A DNA stretch of 64,000 nt from JAJDAT01 sp964344185 (GTDB taxonomy: Bacteria; Nitrospinota; Nitrospinia; Nitrospinales; JAJDAT01). The notes under the pieces are model-generated. The model saw only the letters and a program-made list of their open reading frames with translations. It was not told the DNA's origin and did not search any database. A program made the position numbers and the translations under genes. Of this stretch, positions 27,289-36,578 are shown in pieces. Each line of letters starts with the position of its first letter. Position 1 is the first letter of the stretch. The stretch lies in the NCBI GenBank assembly GCA_964344185.1, contig CAYFMN010000023.1:1-64000 (forward strand). Direction: 5' to 3'.

Positions 27289-28482
27289 CTATCGCTCTAA
27301 AAATTCATCCGGCTTATTAAAAATATCGCGAATTCCGCGAATCGCCTGCCGGGTGCGGTGTTCATTTTCTACTAAAGAAAAGCGAACATAACGGTCGCCC
27401 CCCTCGCCAAAACCAATACCTGGAGATACCGCTACCTTTGCTTTTTTAATTAATCTTTTAACAAATTCCAAAGAACCTATTTCTTGAAACTGTTCGGGAA
27501 TCTCCGCCCAAACAAACATAGTAGCTTTTGGTTTCTCTACTTTCCACCCTAGCCTGTTAAGCCCATCGCACAAAACATCCCTGCGGCTTTTATATACGTT
27601 GCGAATCTCTTGCGCGCAACCTTCCAATTCGTTAAGCGCAATAATAGAAGCAATTTGTATAGGCTGAAAAATACCATAATCATGGTAACTTTTCACCCTG
27701 GCCAGTGCGTGAATAAGTTCCGAGTTTCCAACGACAAACCCCACTCTCCAACCTGGCATATTATAACTTTTTGAGAGAGTAAAAATCTCGACTCCCACTT
27801 CCTTGGCGCCAGGAACTTGAAGGAAACTTGGGGCTTTATAATCATCGAACACAATATCGGCGTATGCAAAATCATGAATAACAATTAGATCGTGTTCTTT
27901 TGCAAAATCCACAACCTTTTCAAAAAAGTCTATCTCAACAACTTCAGTAGTCGGGTTATGTGGAAAGTTTATAACAAGGGCAAAAGGCCTTGGCCAATTC
28001 TGTTTAAAAGCTTTTAATAACGATTCAAAAAAATCGACTTCCCGAGAACATGGAACATGAATAACGTCTCCATTAGCCAATATAAAAGCATATGTATGAA
28101 TTGGATACGTTGGCGTCGGAACCAAAATTGAATCCCCAGGATTAGTAATCGCCAAAGCTAATTGGGATATCCCCTCTTTAGACCCAATTGTGGCGATCGC
28201 TTCGTTTTCAGGATCTAAATCCACGTCAAATCTGCGTTTATACCAATCGGTAATCGCAAGACGTAGCTTGGGTATCCCCCTCGAAAGAGAATAGCGATGG
28301 TTCTGCGGTTTATTTGCCGCTTCGCACAACTTGTCCACAATTTTGGGAGGCGTGGGCATATCTGGATTGCCCATCCCAAAATCTAATATATCTTCGCCCC
28401 TGCGTCTTGCGTCGATTTTTAGTTCGTTGACGCTATTAAAAACGTAGGGAGGTAATCTCTTTATCCTGGAAAACTCTTTCAC
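27289..28482 (-). CDS. Aminotransferase of the AlaC/AspC class I/II family
   Basis: A 397-residue PLP-dependent enzyme. It shows the class I aminotransferase plan: FSRIKRLPPYVF at the N-terminus, DFGMGNPDMPTP, NFPHNPTTEVV, IVIHDFAYADIVFDDY and the PLP lysine in FTLSKSYNMPGWRVGFVVGN. The C-terminal AVSPGIGFGEGGDRYVRFSL carries the carboxylate-binding Arg. It resembles AlaC (glutamate-pyruvate transaminase) and related enzymes often sitting before homoserine dehydrogenase. An aspartate or alanine transaminase role is likely. It is the first gene of the five-gene minus-strand operon. Confidence 0.88.
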   Translation of the reverse strand: MKEFSRIKRLPPYVFNSVNELKIDARRRGEDILDFGMGNPDMPTPPKIVDKLCEAANKPQNHRYSLSRGIPKLRLAITDWYKRRFDVDLDPENEAIATIGSKEGISQLALAITNPGDSILVPTPTYPIHTYAFILANGDVIHVPCSREVDFFESLLKAFKQNWPRPFALVINFPHNPTTEVVEIDFFEKVVDFAKEHDLIVIHDFAYADIVFDDYKAPSFLQVPGAKEVGVEIFTLSKSYNMPGWRVGFVVGNSELIHALARVKSYHDYGIFQPIQIASIIALNELEGCAQEIRNVYKSRRDVLCDGLNRLGWKVEKPKATMFVWAEIPEQFQEIGSLEFVKRLIKKAKVAVSPGIGFGEGGDRYVRFSLVENEHRTRQAIRGIRDIFNKPDEFLER

Positions 28483-28812
28483 TTTCCAATTGCAATATTG
28501 GGACTAAATGTTTGGGTAAAACGATGGGTTGGAAATCTTCAAGGGCGGTAAACCGGCTTTCTTAGACAACCACAAAAGCGTTCTAACCACGAAAGCCCTT
28601 GTTAAATCAAAAGATGGGGCTAAGATACCACAAATTTTCAATTCCGGCAAAGATAAAAAAACCCTTATTTAATAGTAACTTATAACTATATAAAACCTTT
28701 AATAAATCGTTTTACTTGTTTATAAAAAATAATCGCTCAAACAACCTTAGATCCAAATATTAGAGTATTTTCAATAGTTTAGAAACAGATAACTCGCGTT
28801 TTATACCAAGAG
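28483..28812. other. Intergenic region upstream of the alaC operon
   Basis: About 330 bases. CAAGGGC (28540-28546) and GCCCTTG (28595-28601) form 7-bp inverted arms around a region with further short complementarities, 58-119 bases before the aminotransferase start. It could be a leader structure or a decayed gene piece. No threonine/isoleucine leader peptide is seen. Confidence 0.3.
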
Positions 28813-29589
28813 TTAGCCCATTCCCAACCTTTTAATATAACGTTCCACTGTAATTGAATTTATTCCAATCCCTTGTTTGTGCATGCTGTTATTATAACTA
28901 TCCATCATGCTAACAATACCCGCCAGGTTTCCATTACAAGATACGATCGCCCCGCCGGAATTTCCAAAAAATATTTCGTTATCTTTAAAAAAAATATAGT
29001 TGGAATCTCGGATTCTTTCTTTTTTCTTGATTCTAGCTTTTTGCAAAGAGTAATATTTGCCATTCGGATGTCCAACGACCATCAAGTTCTCGTCGTCCTT
29101 AAAATCTCTTTCCAGGTTAAGCCAGAATGGGCTTCCGTCTCTGGTTATTATAAACGCAAGATCCAAACCTTTAACTTGGGTCACTTTTCTAATCGAAATT
29201 TGCTCGCCGGGTTTGGCTAAATACTCTTCTTTAACGGAAGCCAGATAAACCTTTAATTCGTTCCCATCCACCACATGGGCGGCTGTCGCAATCAAATTGG
29301 GCCGCACAAAGACGCCTGCCCCAAGCCCTTGATCAGTTTTAATAAGAACGGTAGCGGAAGCGACAGTTTTATAAAGCTCATTACGGTTATCGCAGGCGAT
29401 GCCTTTTCCAATCAGATGTTCTTCCAACTCATTTTGAGCCGGATTGATCCAGAGTCGAATAGCCCGTCTTATCCTTTTAGGATAAGTATTTTCAGGATCG
29501 GTAACAGAAAGCTTTTGATTATGAAGTACAATAACCAGGAAACCAATGAAAGCAACCGTGGTTAATTGTTTTTTTAATTTTGGATGCAT
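28813..29589 (-). CDS. Trypsin-like serine protease, membrane-anchored
   Basis: A 258-residue protein with an N-terminal hydrophobic helix (TVAFIGFLVIVLH, 11-23) that acts as anchor or signal. The chymotrypsin-fold catalytic triad is complete: His105 in ATAAHVVDG, Asp143 in GLDLAFI and Ser211 in FGNSGGAIV. It resembles HtrA-type protease domains but has no PDZ domain, and the sequence ends soon after the second barrel. It is probably periplasmic. Substrate unknown. The gene is alone, with a dispersed repeat upstream. Confidence 0.8.
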   Translation of the reverse strand: MHPKLKKQLTTVAFIGFLVIVLHNQKLSVTDPENTYPKRIRRAIRLWINPAQNELEEHLIGKGIACDNRNELYKTVASATVLIKTDQGLGAGVFVRPNLIATAAHVVDGNELKVYLASVKEEYLAKPGEQISIRKVTQVKGLDLAFIITRDGSPFWLNLERDFKDDENLMVVGHPNGKYYSLQKARIKKKERIRDSNYIFFKDNEIFFGNSGGAIVSCNGNLAGIVSMMDSYNNSMHKQGIGINSITVERYIKRLGMG

Positions 29590-29716
29590 TAAGCTATATT
29601 TAAACCCGTCTCCTTTGTTTCCCCACCTACTCTGCTTGTAGTAAGGTCATCTTTTAGGGTCGGATAAGTTTACGTTGAATGATAAAAGAGTTAGAATCAC
29701 ACTGCTTACGTCGCGT

Positions 29717-29760
29717 GTCATCCTGAAGCGAACCCTAAGGTTCGGTGAAGGATCTCGCCT
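29717..29760 (+). repeat. Dispersed palindromic repeat, copy A
   Basis: Reads GTCATCCTGAAGCGAACC-CTAA-GGTTCGGTGAAGGATCTCGCC. The arms GAACC/GGTTC and TCCT.AAG/..GAAGGA pair, giving a stem. The same sequence recurs at 53325-53369 (inverted) and 55546-55583, with a partial copy near 50200. Non-coding and intergenic, like REP/MITE-type elements. Confidence 0.75.
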
Positions 29761-29849
29761 TGACATAAAAAAATACTTCATTAATAAATTTTAGTTAACC
29801 CTCCGGCTCCTAAAAAATTTCGAGATTAGCCTAACTTATCAGGTCCTAC

Positions 29850-30680
29850 ATGGAATATTGGCAAATCATACTCTTGGGAATCATTCAAGGAATCACCGAA
29901 TTCCTTCCAATTTCAAGCTCCGGCCATTTAATTTTAGCTCCCATTTTATTTAACTTCCCGGATCAGGGGCTGGCCCTGGACGCAATTCTCCATGTGGCCA
30001 CTTTATTAGCCATTATAATCTTTTTTAAAAAAGACCTGATAAATTTAAGTAAAGGTTTATTTCTCAAAAACGCAAGCCCAGATCATAAAAGAGTTTCTTG
30101 GGGGATTGTATTAGCATGTTTTCCAGCGGGACTAGCCGGTTTGTTTTTCGGAGATTATATAGAAAATAACCTAAGAGATCCCAATTTTGTAGCCGCTAAC
30201 CTTTTCTTATGGTCGCTGATTTTTTTTGCGGCGGATCGTTTTGGTAAAAAAGCCGCTTCTCCCACTAAAGAACTCGAATCTCTAACGCTTAAACAGATTC
30301 TAATAGTAGGATTTGCGCAAATGCTGGCTCTACTACCGGGCACTTCACGATCAGGAGTGACTATAGCGGCGTGACTGTTTGGAAATATCTCAAAACTCAC
30401 AGCCGCCCGTTTTTCTTTTCTGCTAGGGGCGCCGATTATATTAGCGGCGGGACTTTTAAAAGTCTGGCATTTAATATCCGGACCGGCAGCAACCATCCCC
30501 TACTCTATAGGTCAGCTAGCGATTGGATTTGTAACAGCATTTATAGTGGGATATTTATCAATTAAGTTGTTGTTAGGAATTTTAGAAAAAGCAGGTTTGA
30601 TCCCGTTTATTATCTACAGGATCGTNNNNNNNNNNTCCCTTGGAATCTTGGTGTATTTTAATATTTTTGGTGTATTTTAA
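29850..30680 (+). pseudogene. uppP: Undecaprenyl-diphosphatase UppP (BacA), interrupted by an in-frame TGA
   Basis: The gene product dephosphorylates undecaprenyl diphosphate for recycling of the cell-wall lipid carrier in the inner membrane. Residues 1-174 are intact, with ITEFLPISSSGHLIL and LLPGTSRSGVTIAA. TGA at 30372-30374 stands where the family has Gly (GGA to TGA). The same frame then continues without further damage (LFGNISKLTAARFSFLLGAP and on) to the N run at 30626. If the ten N are taken literally, the frame continues as SLGILVYFNIFGVF to a TAA at 30680, giving about the normal 276 codons. A single nonsense change or an assembly error are both possible. Other genes here use TGA as stop, so recoding is unlikely. 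Confidence 0.75.
30626..30635. other. Assembly gap (10 N)
   Basis: Ten N within the 3' end of uppP. The true length is unknown, but ten bases keeps the uppP frame. Confidence 0.99.
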
Positions 30681-30685
30681 TATTT
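30648..30685 (+). repeat. Tandem duplication, 2 x 19 bp
   Basis: TTGGTGTATTTTAATATTT occurs twice in direct succession, immediately after the assembly gap and spanning the predicted uppP stop. Confidence 0.8.
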
Positions 30686-30764
30686 AAAAACGATAAAAAA
30701 TCGAATTTTTTTAAATATTTGTAACCTGAGACACAAAAAATTATAATTAATACTGACACAATAA

Positions 30765-30838
30765 GCCCCCGTAGCTCAGCAGGATAGAGCGCCGGATTCC
30801 TAATCCGTAGGTCGTGAGTTCGAATCTCGCCGGGGGCA
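30765..30838 (+). tRNA. tRNA-Arg (anticodon CCT)
   Basis: A complete cloverleaf: acceptor GCCCCCG/CGGGGGC, D arm GCTC/GAGC, anticodon stem CCGGA with loop TTCCTAA (CCT at 30799-30801), T arm GTGAG-TTCGAAT-CTCGC and discriminator A. The outermost anticodon-stem pair is a C-T mismatch. CCA is not encoded. It reads AGG codons. Confidence 0.95.
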
Positions 30839-30873
30839 TTGCCTACAGCTAAAAGATTTTTGAGTGTCATTAA

Positions 30874-31186
30874 ATGGAAGACGCTGAAAAAACAGACCAT
30901 CTTAAAAAATTTGAAATCTTGCAAGAATTACCGCATTTTTTCTTATCTCAATTAGCCAAAGACAGCCAAGAAAAGCGCTTAAAACCTGTTTAAAGAAGGC
31001 TCTCCTGGTCAAACTATGTATTTCATCCTAGAAGGGGAACCAGGAGTTTATAAAAAAGACGAATACATTCTTTCACGCGGCTCTAATGAATTTTTTGGAG
31101 AAATGGCTTTAATCGAGGCAAAACCGCTAGAAGCGCCATTACTTTCAAGAATCCATTTTACATACCATGTACGGGCTTGTCGCTGA
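30874..31186 (+). pseudogene. Cyclic-nucleotide-binding-domain protein, frameshifted and truncated
   Basis: ATG 30874 opens a frame of 39 codons (KKFEILQELPHFFLSQLAKD) that stops at 30991. The next frame continues the same domain from 30989 (LFKEGSPGQTMYFILEG, then NEFFGEMALIEAKP) to a TGA at 31184. Together these match the start and core of a CRP/cNMP-binding domain with a frame change at CCTGTTTAAAG. The end of the domain and any effector or HTH region are missing, and the tail runs into the convergent gene. It lies just after tRNA-Arg. Confidence 0.6.
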
Positions 31187-33203
31187 AGCTACACATAGGG
31201 GGTTTGGAGCTGAAATTGCCTATTGATGAATTATCAATATTGTGAACAGCATCAAATCTTGCCCAACTTGTTTTTGCTTTATTGGTTCCATCAACACACG
31301 GAAATTGTGTCGGGATAGTTTTTCCGTTTTTCACAATAGTTCTAGGAGTTCCACATACATTGCAACTACTATCCTTAACAACGTTAGGGTCTCGCCTACA
31401 TGCATGAAATTGCTGGTATTCTGCTTCAGCATCTGTGTTTGAATTATGACCCCATAGTCCAGTAACAATCCTGCTCTGCCCCGTCAGGAAGATAGCCATA
31501 TTGGAAAGCGCCTGTTGGCCTCTATTAGATCCCATACTGACACAATGCGTATAGGGATCTTTATATTCATCGTCTCCCCATTTAACTGACGCCCTATTTC
31601 CACCACGTACATAATCGACATTATTCAAGCCGCCCGTTAAAGATTCTTCACGATTAAATTCCACTGTAGAACCGGTAATTTCAAATAAAGCGGCTCCCCT
31701 TTCAGGAAGAACATAACTACAATTGCCGCAAACAGAATCACAATAACCATCTGTAATGTTTCGCAAACAGGAATCAACTTCGGATTTTCTGACTATTTTT
31801 TCATTATCAGGTTTCTCCCATTGTTTATAATCGAGCGGCCCAACTGAAATCACACCCATAACTGTAGCCGGAATTTCTGCCTGAGAATTATCGCCAAACT
31901 CTAAAGCGCTTATAGTTTCGCCTTCCAAACTAGTAGCCAATGTTCTACCATGATTGCGAATCATGTTTTTGTGAATTAATTTATGAAAACACAAAGCGTC
32001 GGAGCTGATATCGGCAATTGCTCTACTTGCGGACTCATCGTCTGCGGGCCTGGTTACCGGCCTAATAAATGGATCTTCCTTAAGCCACGGCTTTTCTATT
32101 CCTGAATCTTCCCGGAAACGAGGATCATAATGATATTCATTGCCTAATATAGCAATTCCCTGATGTTCGCCAAAACGCCAAGTCCTAGGAACTTTATAAT
32201 TGCTGGCAAGCATTTTCCATTGCCAAAATTTTTTGACGCATTTCGGTGAACAGGCATCTAAAACATATTGTCCCGCTTTTTTAGTATCGCAACTTTCTGG
32301 TATTCTATCGATGGAAACATCGATATGGAATTCAGGAAGGTCAAATCTTTCCCCCTTATACACAGGCGAGAAAATTCTCATACTATAAAATTGTTCCAGC
32401 TGAGCCTCAAGACGTCTAATGGTGCGATTTTTTTCTTCTTCAACTAGAAAAGATTCTTTTACTTCAAGAAGCGCTTGGGTTAATTGTTTGATTGCCTCAT
32501 GGGCCTCAAAAAATCTATTGACCCCGTCATTAATGTAATCAAAATCTGATTGTAAAATGAAGTCCTGACCAAAGGCATAATCGGATGAGGCTAGTAATGC
32601 CCAAATATGATAGGGATAAAAGTCGTTCGTACCAGAAAGGCCATGATACACTTCGTCCACAATAGTATGATCATATAGTTTCTTTAGCTCCTCCTGCGCT
32701 TTAATCGCAGGTTCGCGAAACATATATCGAAATGTATTGCCTGCATACTCACCCGAAACGGTTGGATCAGGCGGGGGTATAAAAGCGATGCGAAGTTGTT
32801 GGACGATTTCTTGAAATAACCCGACTTCCTGCGTTGCTTTATCCAGCTTTTTATTAAATATCCTGGCTGTTTCTTCTCCTATTTCATCCGCCGCTATTCC
32901 CTGTTGCAGGCGAGATGTTGCATTCCGATATTTTTCTTTAATTTCCTCCAATATCTCAACTGCTTTATCAAGTTCTTCCACTTTACGATCATGTGTTGCG
33001 TTATCCATTTTCTGTAAAAACTTAGGCGTTAACTCTTGGGCTTCGTTATACAACTTTCTGGCTTTCTCGTAGTTTGTTTCAGCCACTGCAATATTAGGCA
33101 ATATCGTTAAAACAACCATTACAATGTAAAAAAAAACTTTCCAACTTCCTTGCGAAACTATAAGCGACATAATATATGCCTTAATACTAGGTAGTGGGTT
33201 CAT
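31158..33203 (-). CDS. Unrecognised Cys-rich exported protein
   Basis: A 681-residue protein. GGAG lies eight bases before ATG 33203. A hydrophobic segment (VFFYIVMVVLTILPNIAVA) near residues 23-41 acts as signal peptide or anchor. Residues about 45-150 are strongly helical and charged (coiled-coil-like, KAVEILEEIKEKYRNATSRL). From about 310 onward there are many Cys, including CDTKKAGQYVLDACSPKC, CDSVCGNC and CNVCGTPR, suggesting disulfides or metal sites. The C-terminal third includes THCVSMGSNRGQQALSNMAI. I do not recognise the family. It lies 61 bp after a deaminase-fold gene on the same strand, and both starts are preceded by a similar GAG(G)TCAATTTT. Confidence 0.6.
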   Translation of the reverse strand: MNPLPSIKAYIMSLIVSQGSWKVFFYIVMVVLTILPNIAVAETNYEKARKLYNEAQELTPKFLQKMDNATHDRKVEELDKAVEILEEIKEKYRNATSRLQQGIAADEIGEETARIFNKKLDKATQEVGLFQEIVQQLRIAFIPPPDPTVSGEYAGNTFRYMFREPAIKAQEELKKLYDHTIVDEVYHGLSGTNDFYPYHIWALLASSDYAFGQDFILQSDFDYINDGVNRFFEAHEAIKQLTQALLEVKESFLVEEEKNRTIRRLEAQLEQFYSMRIFSPVYKGERFDLPEFHIDVSIDRIPESCDTKKAGQYVLDACSPKCVKKFWQWKMLASNYKVPRTWRFGEHQGIAILGNEYHYDPRFREDSGIEKPWLKEDPFIRPVTRPADDESASRAIADISSDALCFHKLIHKNMIRNHGRTLATSLEGETISALEFGDNSQAEIPATVMGVISVGPLDYKQWEKPDNEKIVRKSEVDSCLRNITDGYCDSVCGNCSYVLPERGAALFEITGSTVEFNREESLTGGLNNVDYVRGGNRASVKWGDDEYKDPYTHCVSMGSNRGQQALSNMAIFLTGQSRIVTGLWGHNSNTDAEAEYQQFHACRRDPNVVKDSSCNVCGTPRTIVKNGKTIPTQFPCVDGTNKAKTSWARFDAVHNIDNSSIGNFSSKPPMCSFSDKPVHGM

Positions 33204-33264
33204 AAAATTGACTCCAAATAACCTAAAAATTAATAAGTTTCCTTATTCTGATTTACGGAATAGA

Positions 33265-33702
33265 TCATAAATATCTTCCATTTTGTATCCTTCCCCATAC
33301 TTGGTTATTACCATAGGTAATATCCAATACTATGTTTGGAAAGTTCCAACTAAATTCAATAAATATATTTTGACAGCTTATACAAGGCGGGAGTTCTGTA
33401 TAAAGGTAAAGCGTCCCTATAATATTGGTTTGCCCAGAAAATTTGTTTGCAAAACTTTCTAAAAGTTTAGCTTCTGCATCGTTTGTTCGATCTTGACCGG
33501 AAACGTAACGTCTAAACACCCTATATGAAGGGCTAACTCCTTGCTGACCTTGCCCGCTAATTCCAAATTTATTCCACAAAGTTTGATTGCTCTGATTTAT
33601 AAAAAGACCAATTCCTATATTTCTAGCTCCCCCTAAAGGGTGTGATGTCGGCTTTATATTATATCTAATTTGACTTGCTGTAGCGTTATCTGGATTGTAC
33701 AT
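33265..33702 (-). CDS. Stand-alone cytidine-deaminase-fold protein, toxin-deaminase type
   Basis: A 145-residue protein without signal peptide. Residues 72-130 carry the zinc deaminase motifs: Asp75-Ala-Glu77 in RTNDAEAKLLE and TELPPCISCQ with Cys107 and Cys110, then FIEFSWNFPNIVLDITY. The spacing and the FPNI ending match the BURPS668_1122-type deaminases known as toxin domains of polymorphic secretion effectors, where the first ligand can be Asp instead of His. Here the domain is free-standing, with no N-terminal trafficking domains, and no immunity gene is recognised. It may be a nucleic-acid or nucleotide deaminase. It precedes the exported Cys-rich gene. Confidence 0.65.
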   Translation of the reverse strand: MYNPDNATASQIRYNIKPTSHPLGGARNIGIGLFINQSNQTLWNKFGISGQGQQGVSPSYRVFRRYVSGQDRTNDAEAKLLESFANKFSGQTNIIGTLYLYTELPPCISCQNIFIEFSWNFPNIVLDITYGNNQVWGRIQNGRYL

Positions 33703-33803
33703 AATTAAAATTGACCTCTAAGGATTTTCAATTTTGACCTTCAATCAAATAAAACAGCCAGTTACTTAATTATGATATAATCCAGTAATTTTTCATATAC
33801 CAA

Positions 33804-36548
33804 ATGCCCATGAAAACACTTTTCAAAAACCAATTAAGCTTCTTCTTGGCTATAATTATAACAATCGGTGGCGGTTGTAGTACCGCGCCCACCCCTGGCG
33901 TCAATAATAGCATTCCACCTAGGTTTGAAACGCCTCAGCCAAAAGCGCGGATTCTTCTTAAACCAAAACCCAAATTTCTACCGGAAGGGGCGCGGGCTAG
34001 TTTCCCCGCTTACGATGGCGACCATTTTTTCATTACCCTTCCCGTTCGCGAACAAAACTTTGTTTCCTCCAAACAGGTTCTTCGCCAAGTCGTTCTGCCT
34101 ATCTTAAAAGCAATAGGGTTTGAACGAGGTAGAGAGGCGCTATCTATTCCGCCCGCTAAAGGAATCAAAGCTCAAACCGCAAACTTCAAAAAACTGGCGC
34201 AAGACGTTGCTTTGGAATATAAAAACTATCCCCAACTCTATCGGCCCAAAACACAAAAAATACTCGATGCCTATCTGGGAAAAAGCAATCCGGAATGGGA
34301 AATCGATCATGTTTTAGAAATCGGCGAAGGAATGAATTTTAATCAGTTCATCGCGGGTATCGAGCGACAAGAGATTCAATTCCCTTTTCAACAAGTTTTG
34401 GGAGATGTTCCTATTGAACACACGATGGTCCTTGCTTCCCGTTGGGAAGGCCAAAGCGTCACCACCGTGCGAGGTGTGGTTTTCAACAATTACATTATTA
34501 CGAATCAAGTTAAATTAAACACGCAAAAACCCGCCATAGATGCGGCAATTAAATCTCTTTCAACGGTAAAAGGAGTCAATCAGGTTGTTTCTAAAACTCC
34601 TGAAGACGGGCCGCATTTGGTTCTACTGCCTTATGGTAGCGATCCCACTGGACGCACAATTCTTCGATACAGTTATCGAATGATCCTGCGAACGGTTTTT
34701 CAAAAAGAAGACGGTCCTTTCATGATATGGCTGGACGCAGAAACCGGCAAAATACTCAAACTGAACCCGCTATTTAATAACGTCCAAGCTGTAGGTCTGT
34801 CATATCGACGCGACCCCGCGGGCGGCGAATTTCAAAATACGTTTGATGTCGATCCCGCTACTGGAGGCCAATACATTCTTAAATCGCAAGGCTTGTCTAA
34901 CCCTGTCGACTATCAAGGCGACGGCGACCTCACAAACGATCTTAGCGTCTCCGATAACGCTAATGGAAGCAGTTCCACTCTGGCAAATTTCAATCAAGCG
35001 CCAATCAACGATCCAAACGAAGCGCTTTGCGGAACTGGAAGCAATAAAGGATTTCAACAGGTCAATTTTCTTTCGTCATTAAACTTTTATGTAAAACATA
35101 TGATTAACCTGGGTATCTACACCCCATTCCCAAAATTGGGAGGAACTTCTTCAGACTCGCCCGATCCCTGGAATCCGCAAATCGAAGTGGCGGGATACTG
35201 CAACGCGCATTCTTCAATGAGATTTGGAGCGTGCGAATCTTATTTCAACCCTGCGTGTCCTGATTATTCTGTAGGAGGTAATAACGGTCAAAACTATATG
35301 AACTTTGTTCACGACAAAACCGTTATCGCTCACGAATTAGGACACACTATACAACCTCGGTTATCCTATGCGCGACCATCCGATTGGTGCGGGTCGGGTA
35401 CCTGCAGCGTACCCGTTGGATGGATCGGTTTTCACGACTTGGCCGACGCCTGGGCCGCTCATTTGGAGTCCACTAACTGCACGGGAGGATGGGTCGGAAA
35501 AAATCAATTGGGCGTAGACGCAAGCCTGAACTGCGCCAACCATTTCGAAGGAAGCATACCTCGACTCCATGAAGTTTCGGTCCCGTTAGACCCTTCCCAA
35601 CCCGGCGATCACTTTCCCGAAAAACCTGTCTATAGCCTTTTTGGAGGAGGCGATTACGCAAACGGTCAAATACCAGCGGCGGCGCTTTGGGAAATACGTT
35701 CAGGGATGCGAAGTAAATGCCGCTCGTCCGGCGTTATGCAATATGCTGTTCGCCTTGTTCGCGCCTTAAAAAATGCAGGCTTTGTTGGTTCCGTCAATCC
35801 AACAAACCATATCGGACTCTTTAAACAACTCTATGACTTGGAATTGGAAATGGTCGACCAATGGGCCATATCCGGTTCTCCCGCAGGACCGCCAGCGTTT
35901 AATCATAACGGCCCGCACACCACAAACAAAGTCACCGCCGGATTCGCTCGAACAGGCTTGTTCCTTATTCCTTATCAATGTCTGGATGGCGATTCTACGA
36001 CAGGCGAACCTGGTTTTTGTCCAATTTCTGCAGGCGGCGGGAATGGCGGCGACGCCGTTATCGATATAGACGATAACGATACGGCAGACGATCTAACCAT
36101 CGGCGGCGTTACGCATCCGGAAACCGATTTTTTGGAACTCGGCGGCGATGCTCCAACTTTCAATATATGGACCGGACCGCGTTACACATTTGATAGTAGC
36201 GGCGACCCAGTTTTTAGTAATCCCGCCCCCTGCAACTCTCGGTTTCGCGTCGAGGTTTCCACCGATGAAACTTTCACAGGAGGAACGGTTATCACAAGTC
36301 CCTGGATCAACGTCGATACCGATTCCACCACTCCCGGAAGCCCCGAATGTTACGGCACATGGACTCCCAACGCTTCGACATGGACTACTTTGCAAGCGGG
36401 AGGTCCTCTTTCTTTGCTTTATTACCGCGTGAGAACCCAAGACGATTCGGGAGGTAATGAACGGCTTTCCACCATGCCAGGAAACAACCTTTGGACGGTA
36501 TCGCCATCTTATGCAGTACTAACGTCAGACGGCCAATCCGACTACTAA
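33804..36548 (+). CDS. Secreted zinc metalloprotease, lipoprotein
   Basis: A 914-residue protein with a lipoprotein-like signal (TIGGGCSTAPTPG). The N-terminal half has segments like FTP/PepSY propeptides (TVRGVVFNNYIITN and FMIWLDAETGKILKL). The catalytic HELGH is at residues 510-514 (VIAHELGHTIQPRLSY), and FHDLADAWAAHLES follows as the probable third-ligand region. This is the gluzincin plan of M36/M4-like peptidases. The C-terminal 200 residues are Gly/Asp/Thr-rich (DIDDNDTADDL), possibly calcium-binding beta domains. Long open frames on the opposite strand reflect its higher GC content. The gene is divergent from the deaminase gene. Confidence 0.7.
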   Translation: MPMKTLFKNQLSFFLAIIITIGGGCSTAPTPGVNNSIPPRFETPQPKARILLKPKPKFLPEGARASFPAYDGDHFFITLPVREQNFVSSKQVLRQVVLPILKAIGFERGREALSIPPAKGIKAQTANFKKLAQDVALEYKNYPQLYRPKTQKILDAYLGKSNPEWEIDHVLEIGEGMNFNQFIAGIERQEIQFPFQQVLGDVPIEHTMVLASRWEGQSVTTVRGVVFNNYIITNQVKLNTQKPAIDAAIKSLSTVKGVNQVVSKTPEDGPHLVLLPYGSDPTGRTILRYSYRMILRTVFQKEDGPFMIWLDAETGKILKLNPLFNNVQAVGLSYRRDPAGGEFQNTFDVDPATGGQYILKSQGLSNPVDYQGDGDLTNDLSVSDNANGSSSTLANFNQAPINDPNEALCGTGSNKGFQQVNFLSSLNFYVKHMINLGIYTPFPKLGGTSSDSPDPWNPQIEVAGYCNAHSSMRFGACESYFNPACPDYSVGGNNGQNYMNFVHDKTVIAHELGHTIQPRLSYARPSDWCGSGTCSVPVGWIGFHDLADAWAAHLESTNCTGGWVGKNQLGVDASLNCANHFEGSIPRLHEVSVPLDPSQPGDHFPEKPVYSLFGGGDYANGQIPAAALWEIRSGMRSKCRSSGVMQYAVRLVRALKNAGFVGSVNPTNHIGLFKQLYDLELEMVDQWAISGSPAGPPAFNHNGPHTTNKVTAGFARTGLFLIPYQCLDGDSTTGEPGFCPISAGGGNGGDAVIDIDDNDTADDLTIGGVTHPETDFLELGGDAPTFNIWTGPRYTFDSSGDPVFSNPAPCNSRFRVEVSTDETFTGGTVITSPWINVDTDSTTPGSPECYGTWTPNASTWTTLQAGGPLSLLYYRVRTQDDSGGNERLSTMPGNNLWTVSPSYAVLTSDGQSDY

Positions 36549-36578
36549 AGTTTTTTATAAAATTAATAGTGTTGTCTA

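Noticed and set aside
30372..30374. UGA read as glycine (as in Gracilibacteria/SR1 code) in uppP
   Set aside because: Other genes in the window end in TGA (for example the TPR lipoprotein at 9535-9537), and no other gene shows in-frame TGA, so the standard bacterial code is in use.
30658..30924. An 88-codon minus-strand frame over tRNA-Arg
   Set aside because: It lies across the tRNA gene, and its middle is the antisense of the tRNA (a common false protein), so it is not a gene.
35361..36440. Long opposite-strand open frames inside the metalloprotease gene
   Set aside because: They have no ribosome-binding sites or recognisable domains. The GC-richer composition of this gene explains the lack of stops.
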